The notes under the pieces: generated by a model
What the model was told of the DNA's origin: nothing
The model's database searches: none
The model's input: only the letters and a program-made list of their open reading frames with translations
Shown: positions 1-29,061 of the stretch, one piece after another
How positions within the stretch are numbered: position 1 is the first letter of the stretch
Layout: the number at the start of each line of letters is the position of its first letter
NCBI GenBank assembly: GCA_964035545.1
Contig: OZ037768.1
Span: 917,501-977,500, forward strand
From: Bugula neritina
Taxonomy: Eukaryota > Bryozoa > Gymnolaemata > Cheilostomatida > Bugulidae
Length of the DNA: 60,000 bases
Reading direction: 5' to 3'
Made by a program: the position numbers and the translations under genes

Positions 1-1646
1 AAAACACAACCATTTTTCTTACTCATCACCATTTATAGAGGTTGAAGTGAAGATTTTCAAATGTTTAGAAGTACCTGGATGAACCCAGTGTGCTCTGATT
101 GGCTGAGCGTTTTGGCGAATGTGATTATGCAAACCAATGATATTTTTGTACCCAGCTCTTTGTAAGTGCAGATGCTTTGTAAAAAATTATGAATAAAAAC
201 AAAAATTTTTGCTTGCAAGTGTTAAAACATTCTCACTGGAATCTGCTTTTCTTCACAGTATTGACGAGCAAATTTTTTATAAAAAGCTTTTTCACTGAAA
301 CACCTCAATTTGGAAAGACTGTAGTCATGCATATGGGACCATATGACCGCAGTGTGACATGTGACCACAGTGTGACGTAGGAAAAAACGAGTGCGGACAG
401 AAAGAAATTGGCAAATTTCGTTTACTTGACTCTCAATGTTCATCATCACTGTGAGCCATGAAGTACTTGAGTAGTACTTAAGTATTACTTGAGTATCACT
501 TAAATTGATCCAATGATTTCCTTCCAATATTATTATATGATATATTATAATACATCTTCACAATGCTCTTACTAGTAGAGAACATTTTTCAGTACAACAA
601 GAAGTAAAGTGAAAGCAAATTGATATAATATTGCAGTAATAAAATTTCGCTCTTTATTAGTAATTTATACTAGAATTGCTGATCATTCTAAGTGGAACTG
701 ATTAGACATGCTTTGAACTACATCCTACCTGGTTTTATTGGAAGCAAATCAAGTTTAAGTGGTAGTTATCTCCCCTAAACTCTATCTTTAGTTATCTTGT
801 TATTTAATGTTGTTGAAGCTGTGAGCTCATCTAATGTATACACGGTTAGCTGCTGAGCACTAATTTCCTGTTGTTACTAAACCACGTGGTGTTGTTTTCC
901 CCTGCTTTTCCTATCACTCTTATATATTCACATTGTGAAGACAACTCCAGTCTTACAGCATACAACTTTGTCTTTCATCTCTGATCAGCTGTTCTCCCAT
1001 ATTATGTTCACATGACCTGATGAAATCTTCGATCACAGATTCCCATTTAAACATAAAACAAATTTCAACCAATCATAATACAGATTGTTCTTTACCTCTT
1101 TGCCTACCACACTTTTCACTCTTATGTTTCAACCAATCATAGACATTATTTGAGAGACTCCACCCATTAAATAATATATTATGTACTTGTACTTCTCACA
1201 TTTCTATGCATTTGTTTTTTTTTTACATTTTCGTAACGGTTTTATTTGTTATAATTGTGTGTATTTCTTTTCACCCTTGACACCACATGTAAACTTATAT
1301 GCTGTAACAGCACTCATTATGTTGGGTGTTGCTCACTATTGCATTCACATGTATACAAGATTTATAGTATTTTAACCTGTGATTGCTGCCACACCAAACT
1401 CTTTCATATTATTTTATATTTCACTGTTTTATTATGTAAAGGGTTTTCGGTTGTTACCGTGATCCCGATGACGTAACGAAATGTGTGTGAGTAATTAATG
1501 TGTCTAGTAGCTGGAACTCGGGCCATAGCCTTGCTTCCAGACTCTATGTGCTCCATGTAAAGGGTGCCGTACTGCCTTGCCGTGATGCTTGGTTGAGGCG
1601 AGGCTAGGGCCTGGAGTCTATGGTTTCACTACAATATATGTTGTAC

Positions 1647-1758
1647 ATACATGGTTGTCAACTCTCCGTCCCTGACCCCTAGCCAATAAATCGTCATTTC
1701 ATAGAATTTAGTGAGGAGTTGCCTCTCACGTAGAATCGGAGTTTGACAGCCATATGTA
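1647..1758. repeat. Short inverted repeat, possible miniature transposon
   Basis: Arms tacatggttgtcaactctcc (left) and cggagtttgacagccatatg (right) are imperfect inverted copies about 20 nt long around roughly 70 nt of unrelated sequence. No clear target-site duplication is seen. Confidence 0.3.
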
Positions 1759-1804
1759 TTCAACTGTATGTCATATAACATGCTTTATGGCTGAATATTA
1801 TTTG

Positions 1805-2015
1805 GGTCACTGGTGGAAGACTGAGTTGGTCAAACTAATCACTAATCAAATGTGATTGGTGGAGGACTGATTTGACTAATGAAATGTGATTGGTGGAGGT
1901 CTGGGTTGATTGGTCAAACTAATCACTAATCTAATGTGATTGGTGGAGGACTAATTTGACTAATGAAGTGTGATTGGTGGAGGTCTGAGTTGACTAACAG
2001 AGTGTGATTGGTGTT
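1805..2015. repeat. Degenerate tandem repeat with ATTGG motifs
   Basis: Four to six imperfect copies built around gtgattggtggagg and tgactaat. Each copy carries ATTGG, an inverted CCAAT core. It lies deep in the first visible Cav1 intron. Confidence 0.75.
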
Positions 2016-2520
2016 ATGATGAGGTCATGTGTACTAAGCTGTGGGATGTGTTTCTCAAGTTCTGTTGTGATAAGACTGTTTGTGCTCAAAAATTTTAAAT
2101 TAATTAAATAATTTGTATCAACATTATTTTTATCCAGAACAAGTAAATATTGAAAATTATTTTGTGAGGTGCCATTTTATAATGTTTGTTATTTAAGATA
2201 TTGTCTGCTATTATATTTAAAGAATATGGAACCGATTTCCATCAAATTTTACGAAAAGGTAACTGAAGTTCTGTGATTGTTTTACCATTTGTGATCTTAA
2301 TTGATAGTAAAATGATAAACTGGAGTCATCTATCAGTTGACTTCTAGGCATGAAGTGATATGAAATTAAGGTAAATATAACTAGCAGTATAAAGATTTGG
2401 CATCAGTACAAGTAAAAATAACTTATTTTATGACAAAGAGTCCTCTAAAAGCTAATCGTTTTCACCTATCTTAAATGACCAATATTTATTAGATGAGTCG
2501 CGTACAGTGAGTGACTAATT

Positions 2521-2691
2521 GCAGTGAGTGAGTGAGAGAGAGAGTGAGTGAGTGAGTGAGTGAGAGAGAGAGAGAGTGAGTGAGTGAGTGAGTGAGTGAG
2601 TGAGTGAGTGAGTGAGTGAGTGAGTGAGTGAGTGAGTGAGTGAGTGAGTGAGTGAGTGAGTGAGTGAGTGAGTGAGTGAGTGAGTGAGTGG
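2521..2691. repeat. (GTGA)n microsatellite
   Basis: Tetranucleotide run with some GAGA interruptions at the left side and a perfect stretch of about 100 nt on the right. Confidence 0.95.
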
Positions 2692-3257
2692 GTGTCAGGT
2701 GTGTAAGAAAGTTGTGCTATCCAAGAAGAATTTCAGTAAGATAGTCATGCTCTCAGCTAAATTCGTTCATATAGATCTACCATATTTTGGAACTTTGGTT
2801 ATTTAAAAGCTAATAGAAATTTGCTGCTAAACTACTACCATTACAATTCTTATTTTGATTTATTGTTTATAGCTTTTGTATAAACTTGAAATGATTAGCT
2901 TTGATATTAGTGTGCTTTTAGATCTAGAATGTACTAGCGCAATCCTATAGATTATTAAACGAGACCTTGTATAACCTGCCCAAGTTGTCTGTAACATATT
3001 GTAGTAAAATCTAATAGCATCCGAATTAGTAGAATATTTAGTTATTTTGTTACTTTTATTTGCTCTTTAGTCGATTGCAGTTTCAATGTTTACTCCTTGA
3101 CAAGGTTTGAGAAACAGCAATTTTATAGGATTCTGTTTGATAATGAAAGTATCTTAAAGACTGTATAGAAACAAAAATATTGCAGTATGTTATTAGTAAG
3201 CCTGTGTACCATCATCAACTCTGAACTCTAATTGTAGCACAGAGGCTATTTCTGTAG

Positions 3258-19115
<15,858 letters not shown>

Positions 19116-20110
19116 TCTTAATGTTCTGTAATAGCATTAGTTGATAACCATGACATCATACCATGAACAACACTGACTAAGCAGTGTCACTGTCGAAGTG
19201 TCAACCACACATTGCCAGGTGCACTAGGTGCTTGCTAATCAAGTGCCAAGGTTTTAGGTAGGCAAACAGACTGGTTAGGAAATTGCAAGCATCTTCTTTC
19301 CTTCATCATTCAAAAATACATTTTTATTTTACGTATTATTTTAGAGTTGTTTTACCCAGTTCAGCAATGAGATTGCTTATAGGTGTGCAATATAAGAAAG
19401 TTTAGTTTAGTTGTCTGTCTCTAACTCACCTCAATAGACATCTAGTCTCTTCTTCTATTAATAACACTAAAGCCTATACATTTTATTTATTTACATGCAA
19501 CCCATATAACCAGTACAGATTTTTCGTACACTAGGACATGGCAATATTGTATATATTTATTTATGTGAATGTTTTAAAGTAATGCATGTACATACGTGTT
19601 ATGAAGAGTGTATCGGCTCTCAAACCAGTCTCATGTTAACAATGCATTGAGACCAACTTGCCCTGTAGGAGGATTTACTGCGCGTTATTGTTATATTGCT
19701 TTGTTTAAAGTTTTACCCATATTAATCTATAAACACAAATCTTCTGACAAACCCCCCCAACATTTATTGCAATATGGTTAATTTATCATTTTATTTTTCA
19801 AAACATACTCCTTATATTTGCAATAAAAATTTCATAAAAACTTTGTTGGTTACCTTAAAATGTTGCCATGGTAATATTTCATTTGCATTGACCGATATAT
19901 TTTGTTTTTGAAAGCAGAAAAGTGAGGGCTTTACCAACAGACAAGTTCCAAAAGAAATAAAACAGGACTGAAGTGTGCATACTGTAAATTACTCAGTCTA
20001 CTACCTTTTTCTAGGGTAGATAACTCCTTATGCAATTTATTTAGAGGGCATAACTCCTTATATAATGAGTAAAACGGAGTGTTTACAGATGAAGAAACTT
20101 CATTTATTAG
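19116..20110 (+). other. Cav1 3' untranslated region with poly(A) signals
   Basis: AT-rich sequence after the channel stop codon. AATAAA hexamers on the plus strand at 19822-19827 and 19956-19961 are candidate cleavage signals. The minus-strand BicD transcript approaches from the other side: TTTATT at 20037-20042 and 20103-20108 reads as AATAAA on the minus strand. The two genes are therefore convergent and their 3' ends may touch or overlap near 20 kb. Confidence 0.55.
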
Positions 20111-21671
20111 GTGTTAGAATCTACTGGTAAATACTTGTACAATAAATTATGATATTCAAAAGCATTGCATATTCAATCAGAAATGTCTAACAAATTGAAT
20201 TTTAAAACTAGAAGAATAAAGTGAAAAATTAGATTATGTCCATCAGGGTAAAAATGATTTATACAATACAATGTTACACAAAACAACCTAGAAAATACTT
20301 TTGCAACCCCCAGTGTTACTACAAAATGCACAAATTCTAGTGACCTGTTAGTCGTGCTAATAAAATTCTCAGTAAAAATGTATATATATATATAATAATA
20401 ATAAAACAATTATATAATAAATTAAACATTGAAAGCTGATAAATAATATAAGGTGAACAAAATAACATCTGATAAGTAAGAAAATGGTGCTTGAGTTGTG
20501 ATATTAAAGTGTTACAAAGCAGTTAGTTAATTCATACAGTTTGACTATAGCCTTTATTATGCTCAACAGATCTATAGAAACTGTTAGAGTTAACAGCAGC
20601 ACCTATCAAGCTAGCATTAGATCCCATGTGCCAGAAGTGGGGGAGGGTGATTATACTAGAAGTTAACTAAGGGTCACTAGGCACTCATCTGGCTAAGGCT
20701 AAATATGGAGGCAGATCAAAGGGGAGGGATTTATTCATGCTGGCAGTGGTAGCTTGACCAATCAAATTCATTCTAATGTGAGTACAGCAGTGGGCTGTTA
20801 GCCAATCACAGTAGCAGAAATTCCTCAGCACTAAAACACAATGCAGTATCACCAGTTCAAATTTGCAGCAAAGCCTATTAGATACCAGAAGAGAGAAGCA
20901 CCATACACCTAGTCGGTGCTCACACAAGACCCAGTACAAACCAAAATTCAGACATGCAATACAGTTGTATGAAGTTAGAGAGAGCAATAATGAGTTACAA
21001 CACAGCAATAACTTCTGTTTTCTGTTATAGAGGTTACTCAAGGCCAGCGACAGCAAAATCTGGCGTTGTTAGCCAATGAAATCATAGAGTTGTTATACGT
21101 GAGCTAACTGACAAAGTAGGATTAATACGGGTTGTGGAGTTGTCCCTACACTGGCTGCTGATTGGTTGCTATTAGTTACTACAAAGCAAATGTTGAAAGT
21201 TAAAGACTTTTTACCTCTTTAGCTGCTGTAATGCTATTAATAACTTCATTTACTAATATAAATAATTCTGCAGCGTAGTAATACACTAGAAACTGACTGT
21301 AAAGGTATTGCACAGTTTAGCCATTATAGTGCAGCACACTCGTGAAACAGGAAACAGTGTGGTCAGTGCAGGTGGTCACTGATTAGTATCACAGCAACTC
21401 GGCAAGCACTTGCCACAATGTGTCAGTTGTAAAAAGAACACCAAGGAATACTACCTTGTCTTACGTGTCACAGAGTGACACCAGCTAGTAGTGACGACTG
21501 TGCTTTCGCTAGTTAACAAAAGACAGTATTGCATAAGCATTGCGTCAGACTGCATGCACTTCTACAGTTAAGGAAGAATCAAGCATTGCATGCAGTAAAA
21601 TAAACAGTGGAGAGAAAGTAAAGAGGTTAGAAAGTCCCCCACCATTACAGCAGTTGGCAGAAATAAAGTTG
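20111..21671 (-). other. BicD 3' untranslated region (inferred)
   Basis: About 1.5 kb between the BicD stop codon and the minus-strand AATAAA near 20103-20108. No coding signal is seen on either strand; short open frames here have no coding character. Confidence 0.5.
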
Positions 21672-24600
21672 TCACACGCCAGACGTTGAGGATGCTCTGC
21701 CAAGCAGCGCTGCCAGACGATTTTTCCCCTCCTGAGTGACACTGCGACTGGGGGTTCCCTGCCTCACAGTGACCGCCAGACCCTGCGGCTTTTGACTCAG
21801 CAGACTAAAGCCTGAGTAGCTAGTGGGATTACCCGCAGCAGACGGGCTGGTAGCCTCAGCCGAACTTACTTTGGTGTGATTGTGATGAGAGCTGGTGCGC
21901 CTGAAGTCTCTCCTTCTGTCAACTGATCCTCTCACAGATCTCTTCTCTCTGTCGTACTCTAAATCTTCTAGTCTCTATATAGATGTACACAGTGAGTAAT
22001 ACTGACAGTACTACTGAGTACTATAACTAACAGTACTGAGTACTATAACTGACAGTACTGAGTACTATAACTAACACTACTGGGTACTATAACTGACAGT
22101 ACTGAGTACTATAACTAACACTACTGAGTACTATAACTGACAGTACTGAGTACTATAACTAACACTACTGAGTACTATAACTAACAGTACCACGGAGTAC
22201 TATAACTAACACTACTGAGTACTATAACTAACAGTACCACGGAGTACTATAACTAGAATTATTGCAAGGTCAGACCTGTGTTAAGGCCAGTTTCTGCTGA
22301 ATGGCCATTCTGAGCAGAGAATTGAGAGTTTTCTTCTCCTCTTCAGCAGACGACAGTTGTCTCTGCAGCTGATCCAGCTGCGTGACGTACTCGTCACAGC
22401 GCTGAGCAAACATGGCTCTGAGAGACGAGAAAGTCGCGGCGTCTTCCTTCAGCGACTTCAGCTCGTTTCTCAGTTTACCCATAGTCTGAGTGACTAACAC
22501 CTGCAGGTAAATATAATAGTCTATGTGACCAACACCTGCAGGTAAATATAATAGTCTGAGTGACCAACACCTGCAGGTAAATATAATAGTCTGAGTGACC
22601 AACACCTGCAGGTAAATATAATAGTCTGAGTGACTAACACCTGCAGGTAAATATAATAGTCTGAGTGACTAACACCTGCAGGTAAATATAATAGTCTGAG
22701 TGACCAACACCTGCAGGTAAATATAATAGTCTGAGTGACCAACACCTGCAGGTAAATATAATAGTCTAAGTGACCAACACCTGCAGGTAAATATAATAGT
22801 CTAAGTGACTAGCACCTGCAGGTAAATATAATAGTCTAAGTGACCAGCACCTGCAGGTAAATATAATAAATAGCCTAAGTGACTAACACCTGCAGGTAAA
22901 TATAATAGTCTGAGTTGAGCAGCTAGCACACAAACCTTCTCAGTTTCATATTTTTGTTTGAGATTAGCCAGTGCCACCTCGGCTGTGCTTTTGTTGGCTT
23001 TCAGTACACTGCGTAATGTCGCAATCTGCTCTCTCTTCGTGTTGAGTAAAGTTTTCAACTTTCTATTCATTTCCTGTATTTCCTCGATATCTTCGCTGTT
23101 TCCCTTTTCCACGACTAGCTGATTGTATCTGTCTACAGCCGTGTCCACCGACCTTTTCACGTATTTCGTCTGAAACAGAAGAAAGCAACATGGCAGCTGA
23201 CAATATTCTGAGCCGACAGGAAATCACGAGCTCAAAGAGAAAGATACTGCAGCTGTCATAGCAGAACCATACTTGATCTCCAAGCACCAATATTAGTTCA
23301 TTCAACTTGTCCACATTGAGCTCTTCGGCTTCCATAGTCGAGTCTGCAGTGAAGGTGAGACTGCCGGGGGCTGCCGGATCAGTAGGAGCTCCAGGTGCTA
23401 AAATAAAAGACAGTGCGTACTATTACTACCACCACCACTACCACTTCTACTACTACAACTGCTACTACTACTAGTACTATCACTTCTACATTAAAGCCTT
23501 ACCTTCAGAAATACCACCATTAGATAAACTTGATTTCCCACCAAACTGCAAGTGCTCCTGCATTAACCTGTATAACAATCACATAGATCTGAATTATATG
23601 TGACAGCAGGCTGTGTAAGAATACTAGAAGGTCATGTGACACCAGGCAGTGTAAGGGTCATGTGACAGCAGGCAGTGTAAGGGTTATGTGACAGCAGGCA
23701 GTGTAAGGGTCATGTGACAGCGGGCAACCTAAAGAGTTCTCACCTGTTGGGCGTCTCATTGTTTGCTTTACACAGAACTTCGTACACGGAACTGAGAGAG
23801 CAGACAACTTTGACTAGAGATTCCTTCATATTCCCTTTGAGATGAGACAACTCCTTTAGCTCCTTGATCTCTCCTTCATATTTACAGATTTTAGACTCCA
23901 ACTCGGTGATCTAACGGAAGGATACAACACACATTACAAGATGCTGAGGTGTAACACTACAACAGCAATACAACATATAATGTTACTTCAACAGTAGATA
24001 TGATAATAACCTTCGTCTGCAATGACTCAACCTCTTCAGCAGATCTGCCCTCATTTTCTATATTCAATTCATTGACTTCTACTTCCTTTATCAGTTTACT
24101 TGCCTCTACAACCACCTTAGCAGCTAATAGTTCTTCTTCCAGCTCTACATACAGTACAGTACACACTACAGTACACACTACATACAGTACAGTACACACT
24201 ACATACAGTACAGTACACACTACATACACTACAGTGTACACACTACAGTGTACACACTACAGTACACACTACATAGACTACAGAGTACACACTACAGTAC
24301 ACTACAGTACACACTACATACACTACAGTGTACACACTACAGTACACACTACATACACTACAGTACACACTACACACTACAGTACACACTACAGTACACA
24401 CTACATACAGTACAGTACACACTACATACACTACAGTACACACTACATACACCACAGAGTACACTACATACACTACAGAGTACACACTACATACAGTACA
24501 GTACACACTACATACACTACAGAGTACACACAGACACACACCGTGTATCTTAGTCTGCAGATCAGAGCATTTCTCCGTCAGCTCGTCTCTCTCCTTCTCC

Positions 24601-27600
24601 GCTGCCGCTAACAGTTCTTCAAACTTAGCAATCTCAGACAGATGTATCTCACTGAACAAGTCTCCTCCCCCACATGATGACTGCTGCCTCTGACTGTATG
24701 CCTTTGATGAGTCAGCATCTACACAGAGTTGACAGCATAACTACTACTGAGAGTATAGTACTGAGAGTATAGTACTGAGAGTATAGTACTGAGAGTATAG
24801 TACTGAGAGTATAGTACTGAGAGTATAGTACTGAGAGTATAGTACTGAGAGTATAACTATTGAAAGTACAACTACTTGGTACCTTCACTGCAGTTACTGT
24901 CACCCTCCTGGTCACTCGTAGTTGCTGACTCATCACCCGACTGACTCACGTCGAATATGTCCGAACTGATGCCCGTCAGGTGCGCCATCTTGTTGAGAGT
25001 GAAGATAGCTTCCTGCGTCCTCAGCTCGTCGTACTCTCGCTGCAGCTGGTGTCGCATCTGCACACATAAAACCAAACATAAGGAGAAGTAATTCCACATT
25101 GTGCTGTGATTCACTGCTGAGAGTCAGGGGAGGAAACTGCTGTGCCAGAACAGAGCTGTACAGCTCACACCACATACACCGCCCTCTAGTGTGCAGTGCT
25201 CTAGCGTGCAGTGCTCTAGCGTGCAGTGCTCTAGTGTGCAGAGCTCTAGCGTGCAGTGCTCTAGTGTGCAGAGCTCTAGTGTGCAGTGCTCTAGTGTGCA
25301 GAGCTCTAGCGTGCAGAGCTCTAGCGTGCAGAGCTCTAGCGTGCAGAGCTCTAGCGTGCAGTGCTCTAGTGTGCAGTGTAAATGTCTCTACTCAAAACAT
25401 AGAGCTCAATGTAACCTATAAACAGCAGAGAACACAACTCCCACTGCAAACTATGCCACATTCTGCCTGAGTAACACACCCAGTGTTTGACATTTGTATT
25501 GGGTTGTAATAAGTGTACCAGATTAAAAGAAAACAAATTACAGTCTAGTCATAACATTCAACATAATAGCTGAATAGAAGGTATTCAAGCTAAATGCCAA
25601 TCTACAGCACCACAAACAGATATAATAGAGAGCAGTGGCTTCACTTATATTGACATTACCAAATCTCCTTACTGTAGTTAAGGTATGATTTAACACAAGT
25701 AAGCTAGGTGAGTGAGAGATACTCTATATAGGGGAGGCAAATAAGTATGTCCCTCCCCCCCCCCCCCCTACTGAGTGAAATATTGAGCACACAGATGGAG
25801 AAAAAGTCTCTTTATGGAAAGAAGTTCGTGTGAATTAAGTTAAACCCAAGAGTTGGTACACAGAAAGTGAAAGCTGTCCTATCAGATGGTAAACTAACTG
25901 CTAACTCTAGTGGGAAATATCAGATGTTTTGACAATTAGTAGATTTCAGTGACAGACTGCTTAATCAATAGCCTTGAGTAGAAACTAACACTTTACTTCC
26001 AGTCATAAAACAACTGAGTGTAGGACAGTCTGGGACAATCTAGGACAGTTTAGGGCAGTCTAGGACAATCTAGGACAATCTAGGACAGTCTAGGACAGTC
26101 TAGGACAGTCTAGGAGAGGAGTTCTGCAGATACAATTGAAGCTATCAAAGTGATAAACTGCATCAGTTAGTTGAACATCCTGTGTTGAATACTAAATGCT
26201 GGCCATTAATCACTGCATACCAGAGGTTATAATGAATAATAAATTATTTAGTAAGTGAACACTGCTGCATGCAATTGGAATTTCCTTTTACATATACATC
26301 AGGTAGAGAGAGAGTTAGTGAGTGAGTGAGTGAGTGAGTGAGTGAGTGAGAGAGTGAGAGAGTGAGTGAGTGAGTGAGTGAGTGAGTGAGTGAGTGAGTG
26401 AGTGAGTGAGTGAGTGAGTGAGTGAGTGAGTGAGTGAGTGAGTGAGTGAGAGATTCCAAGATCAACAAACTCAAAGTATGCAAAATAATTGAAAATAAGT
26501 TCTATTTTAGCAAAACATTTGCTACCGATAAATTTACAAAACATTTTGCTGAAACTGCTGGTATTAACACAAGAGTGGAAGATTTAGTAGAAGTTGACAT
26601 TCAGTTGGACCTGTTTGCTGATAAGACATGCTACGAAGCAGCAGCAACAGCAGCATAGTTACTGGGTGAGCTAACATTACACTTCAGTGCCAGCATTGTT
26701 AATGGTTTGCAAATATGCTGAGTGTGACATAATAGTCTAGCAACAGCGACCTCTACAATCTACTTAGTATGACTAGCAATGAGGTCTACAGCTAGGTCAA
26801 TGTAATACTGAACTATTCACCTCTCGCTCATGAACCAGGCTCTTGATTGATTCTTCTAGATTGTTTTCTACGATTTCCCTCAAGTGCTGTAAGTCAGCAT
26901 TTTGCGCTTTTTGCTGCTCGACCTCTTCTTTCAGCCTCTCCTTCTCCCAGAGTAACTGCTGTACAGCAACCTGGAGAGAGATCAAGTATAAGTTTGAGTA
27001 AATTAACCACGAGGCAGAAACCGCTCCTCATATGATAGCTAAGGTTTATATAGAAGCTACCAAACAGTTTGACCTTTAGCAAACTGAGAACAATTCTTTA
27101 GTGCTATTCAGGAGTGAGGGGATGTCTGTGTGTCTCTGGTAAACTAAATCCGATGGCAGAGGGACTTAAGTGACAACCACGAATAATCCAGTGGTTGAGC
27201 CAACGCACCTGCCCTCTTATCTCCTTATCTGGCAGAGAATGGCAAAAACTACTCAAACTACTTTATAACACAGAATACAGCTTACTTTGGGATGACAAAT
27301 ACCAGCAGCTTTACTACTGGTGACAAAAGCTCACAACAACAGTGACTTTATCCCCAGAGACATACTATGGTATTTGCTCTCTGCATCAGCTTACAATCTG
27401 GGGCAGTAGAGGAGAGAAAATGGACTCACCTTTTCTTGCTGTAGACTGAGCACCTGTTTCTGTAGACTAATGTTCTCTTCCTCTAGCTCTGAGTAATCAC
27501 TCAGAATTCTCGATTCCCGCTGTTTGAATTCTCGGATATCGCGACGCAACGAGACCTTCTCAAGCTCCGCCTCTTCCAGTCTGTCGGCAAAACCCAAGTG

Positions 27601-29061
27601 AGTCGGCTCATCCGTCTGCAGGACCTCCAGTTTCTGTTTAGTCAATTTGAGTTCCGACTGCAGCTGATTAACTAACGACTTGTATTCTTCTTCCTTTGAG
27701 TTCTTCTCCAATATCAGCTGTTCTTCCTCCACGGAGTTGATGTGCTTCTCCAACTTACTCGAGACTTCATGCTTAGCTAACGCCTGTAACACGTAATAGC
27801 AACACAAATAAAGTCACAATCCTTCTGATATGAGAACAGTAAACACTAGCAACATATTCATAACTTATTGCTTGTACTAAAACATCAACAGCAAAACTTG
27901 CAAAAAAAAGAGATAAATGTGGGAATCATTGTTCAAACTAAAAGTAAGTTGAACACTCAAACTGGTCCAAAATATCCCAGCAATAAACTGACCCTGTCTA
28001 TATGATGCCTTCTTTCTAACTGAAAATACAGAATCTTAACTCTTTTTTTTCTTCAAATATATAATGGTAACAAATTTAGAAGCATTTTTCAACAGAGTAG
28101 AATCTAAAGTCCCACTTGTGGTGGTTTGAGCCTTCAAGATTCCAAGCACTGTAAGGTCATGGTAGGCTTGATATCCTTCCATCTATTAGGTTATATAGTT
28201 GCATAGTTACATAGATTCTATTACATTAGGTAGTAATCCGAGTGAACGTTTTGTAACAGCAACAACTACTAGAATTTAAGACCCAACAAACTGCTGAATG
28301 AGAAATTCTAACAGGTAAATTATAGAAAATTAGAATGTGAAAAGATTTTAACAATCAAAGTTTGATTTTGTGATGTAGTTATACAATGACAACGATTGAA
28401 TGAAACATGTTGACAATGATTTACAATGATCAACCATCACATATTTATATTAATATTAATGACCAACGTCGAAAAAGTAACAACACTCATTATATGATTA
28501 TATCAGTGGGTAATTATTCGATTAAAAACAAATAAATTTGATACAAATACTAAACACCAAAAAATATAACCATTATTTGTATTATATTTATTAATCATTT
28601 GATACATAATTATTCAGAATAAATCATATGTTAGACTTGGTCACAAGAATAAATAATAAATATTCAACATTTTTAATAGCCTGAAGTTATTCTAATCAGA
28701 ATTAAATGGAAAAGGTAGACATCGTAATAATTTCATGACGTTCGACATGAAAGTGATGATTGACTTACAGATTGAGATTACATTACAACATGAACCCGAA
28801 AATCAAAATGAAAATGAAAATAACTTAAGGGCCTACCTGCTTTAAGTGTTGCAACTCTACGCTAGTTTGCTCATTAATAAGCTCTAGTTGATCAAGTTGT
28901 TCTTGTAGCTGTTGTTTTTCTTCAAGTACTGCTAAGCCATACTCAGCAGCTTGAATCTTGTCCTGATTCACCGCTTCAACTTCTTTTTGAAGACGAGTTA
29001 GTTCTAAGCATAATTCTTCAACTTTATGGTCATGCACTGCATACCTGAGCTCCGCTTCCAT
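21672..29061 (-). CDS. BicD: Bicaudal-D dynein adaptor
   Basis: Coiled-coil adaptor that activates dynein-dynactin and binds cargo such as Rab6 vesicles. Coding exons in transcript order: 29061-28837, 27783-27430, 26970-26821, 25057-24883, 24718-24542, 24144-24011, 23910-23744, 23567-23503, 23397-23273, 23169-22936, 22500-22276, 21974-21672. They join in frame to 777 residues, close to the fly protein and slightly shorter than vertebrate BICD2. Diagnostic stretches are [15 protein letters not shown] in the N-terminal dynein-binding coil (exon 1), [17 protein letters not shown] (exon 2), a NNETPNR motif (exon 7) and the cargo-binding C-terminal coil, residues about 525-690 ([58 protein letters not shown]). 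The last 90 residues are Ser/Arg-rich and not conserved. The start ATG at 29061 sits a few residues before the conserved coil; a noncoding upstream exon is possible. Confidence 0.97.
22010..22256. repeat. Minisatellite, 22-bp unit, about 11 copies
   Basis: Core gagtactataactaacagta. It fills the last BicD intron between the exon 12 acceptor and the exon 11 donor. Confidence 0.95.
22498..22912. repeat. Minisatellite, 35-bp unit, about 12 copies, carrying a splice acceptor
   Basis: Read on the minus strand, each unit contains tatatttacctgcag then GTGTTGGTCACTCAGACTAT. The 20 nt after cag equal the first 20 nt of BicD exon 11 apart from one base. The array runs into the real exon 11 border at 22500. 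Confidence 0.97.
23610..23725. repeat. Minisatellite, about 26-bp unit, four copies
   Basis: Core gtgacagcaggcagtgtaag, just downstream (minus strand) of the donor of BicD exon 7. Confidence 0.88.
24146..24540. repeat. Tandem array filling a complete BicD intron
   Basis: Short units of the type agtacacactacatacac fill the 397-nt intron 24145-24541 from acceptor to donor. Because several unit lengths are multiples of three, long spurious open frames of Tyr/Thr/Val-rich sequence appear on both strands. Confidence 0.95.
24745..24857. repeat. Minisatellite, 14-bp unit, eight copies
   Basis: Unit ctgagagtatagta, in BicD intron 4 between the exons at 24883 and 24718. Confidence 0.95.
25185..25380. 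repeat. Minisatellite, 15-bp unit, about 13 copies
   Basis: Unit gctctagcgtgcagt with C/T and T/A variants, in the BicD intron between exons 3 and 4. The same intron holds a ctaggacagt array at 26025-26115 and a poly-C tract near 25755. Confidence 0.95.
26304..26452. repeat. (GTGA)n microsatellite
   Basis: Tetranucleotide run like the one at 2521-2691, in the BicD intron between exons 3 and 4. Confidence 0.95.

Larger units (their letters stand above)
1..3257 (+). other. Intron of the Cav1 gene (window start to first visible exon)
   Basis: I see no exon of domain III upstream of 3258, so at least 3.2 kb of intron precedes it. It contains a small inverted repeat near 1647-1758, a degenerate tandem repeat at 1805-2015 and a tetranucleotide run at 2521-2691. 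The rest is AT-rich DNA with no recognisable feature. Confidence 0.7.

Noticed and set aside
26446-26658. 70-codon plus-strand open frame in a BicD intron
   Set aside because: No homology, starts in the edge of a microsatellite, and there is no transcript context on the plus strand.
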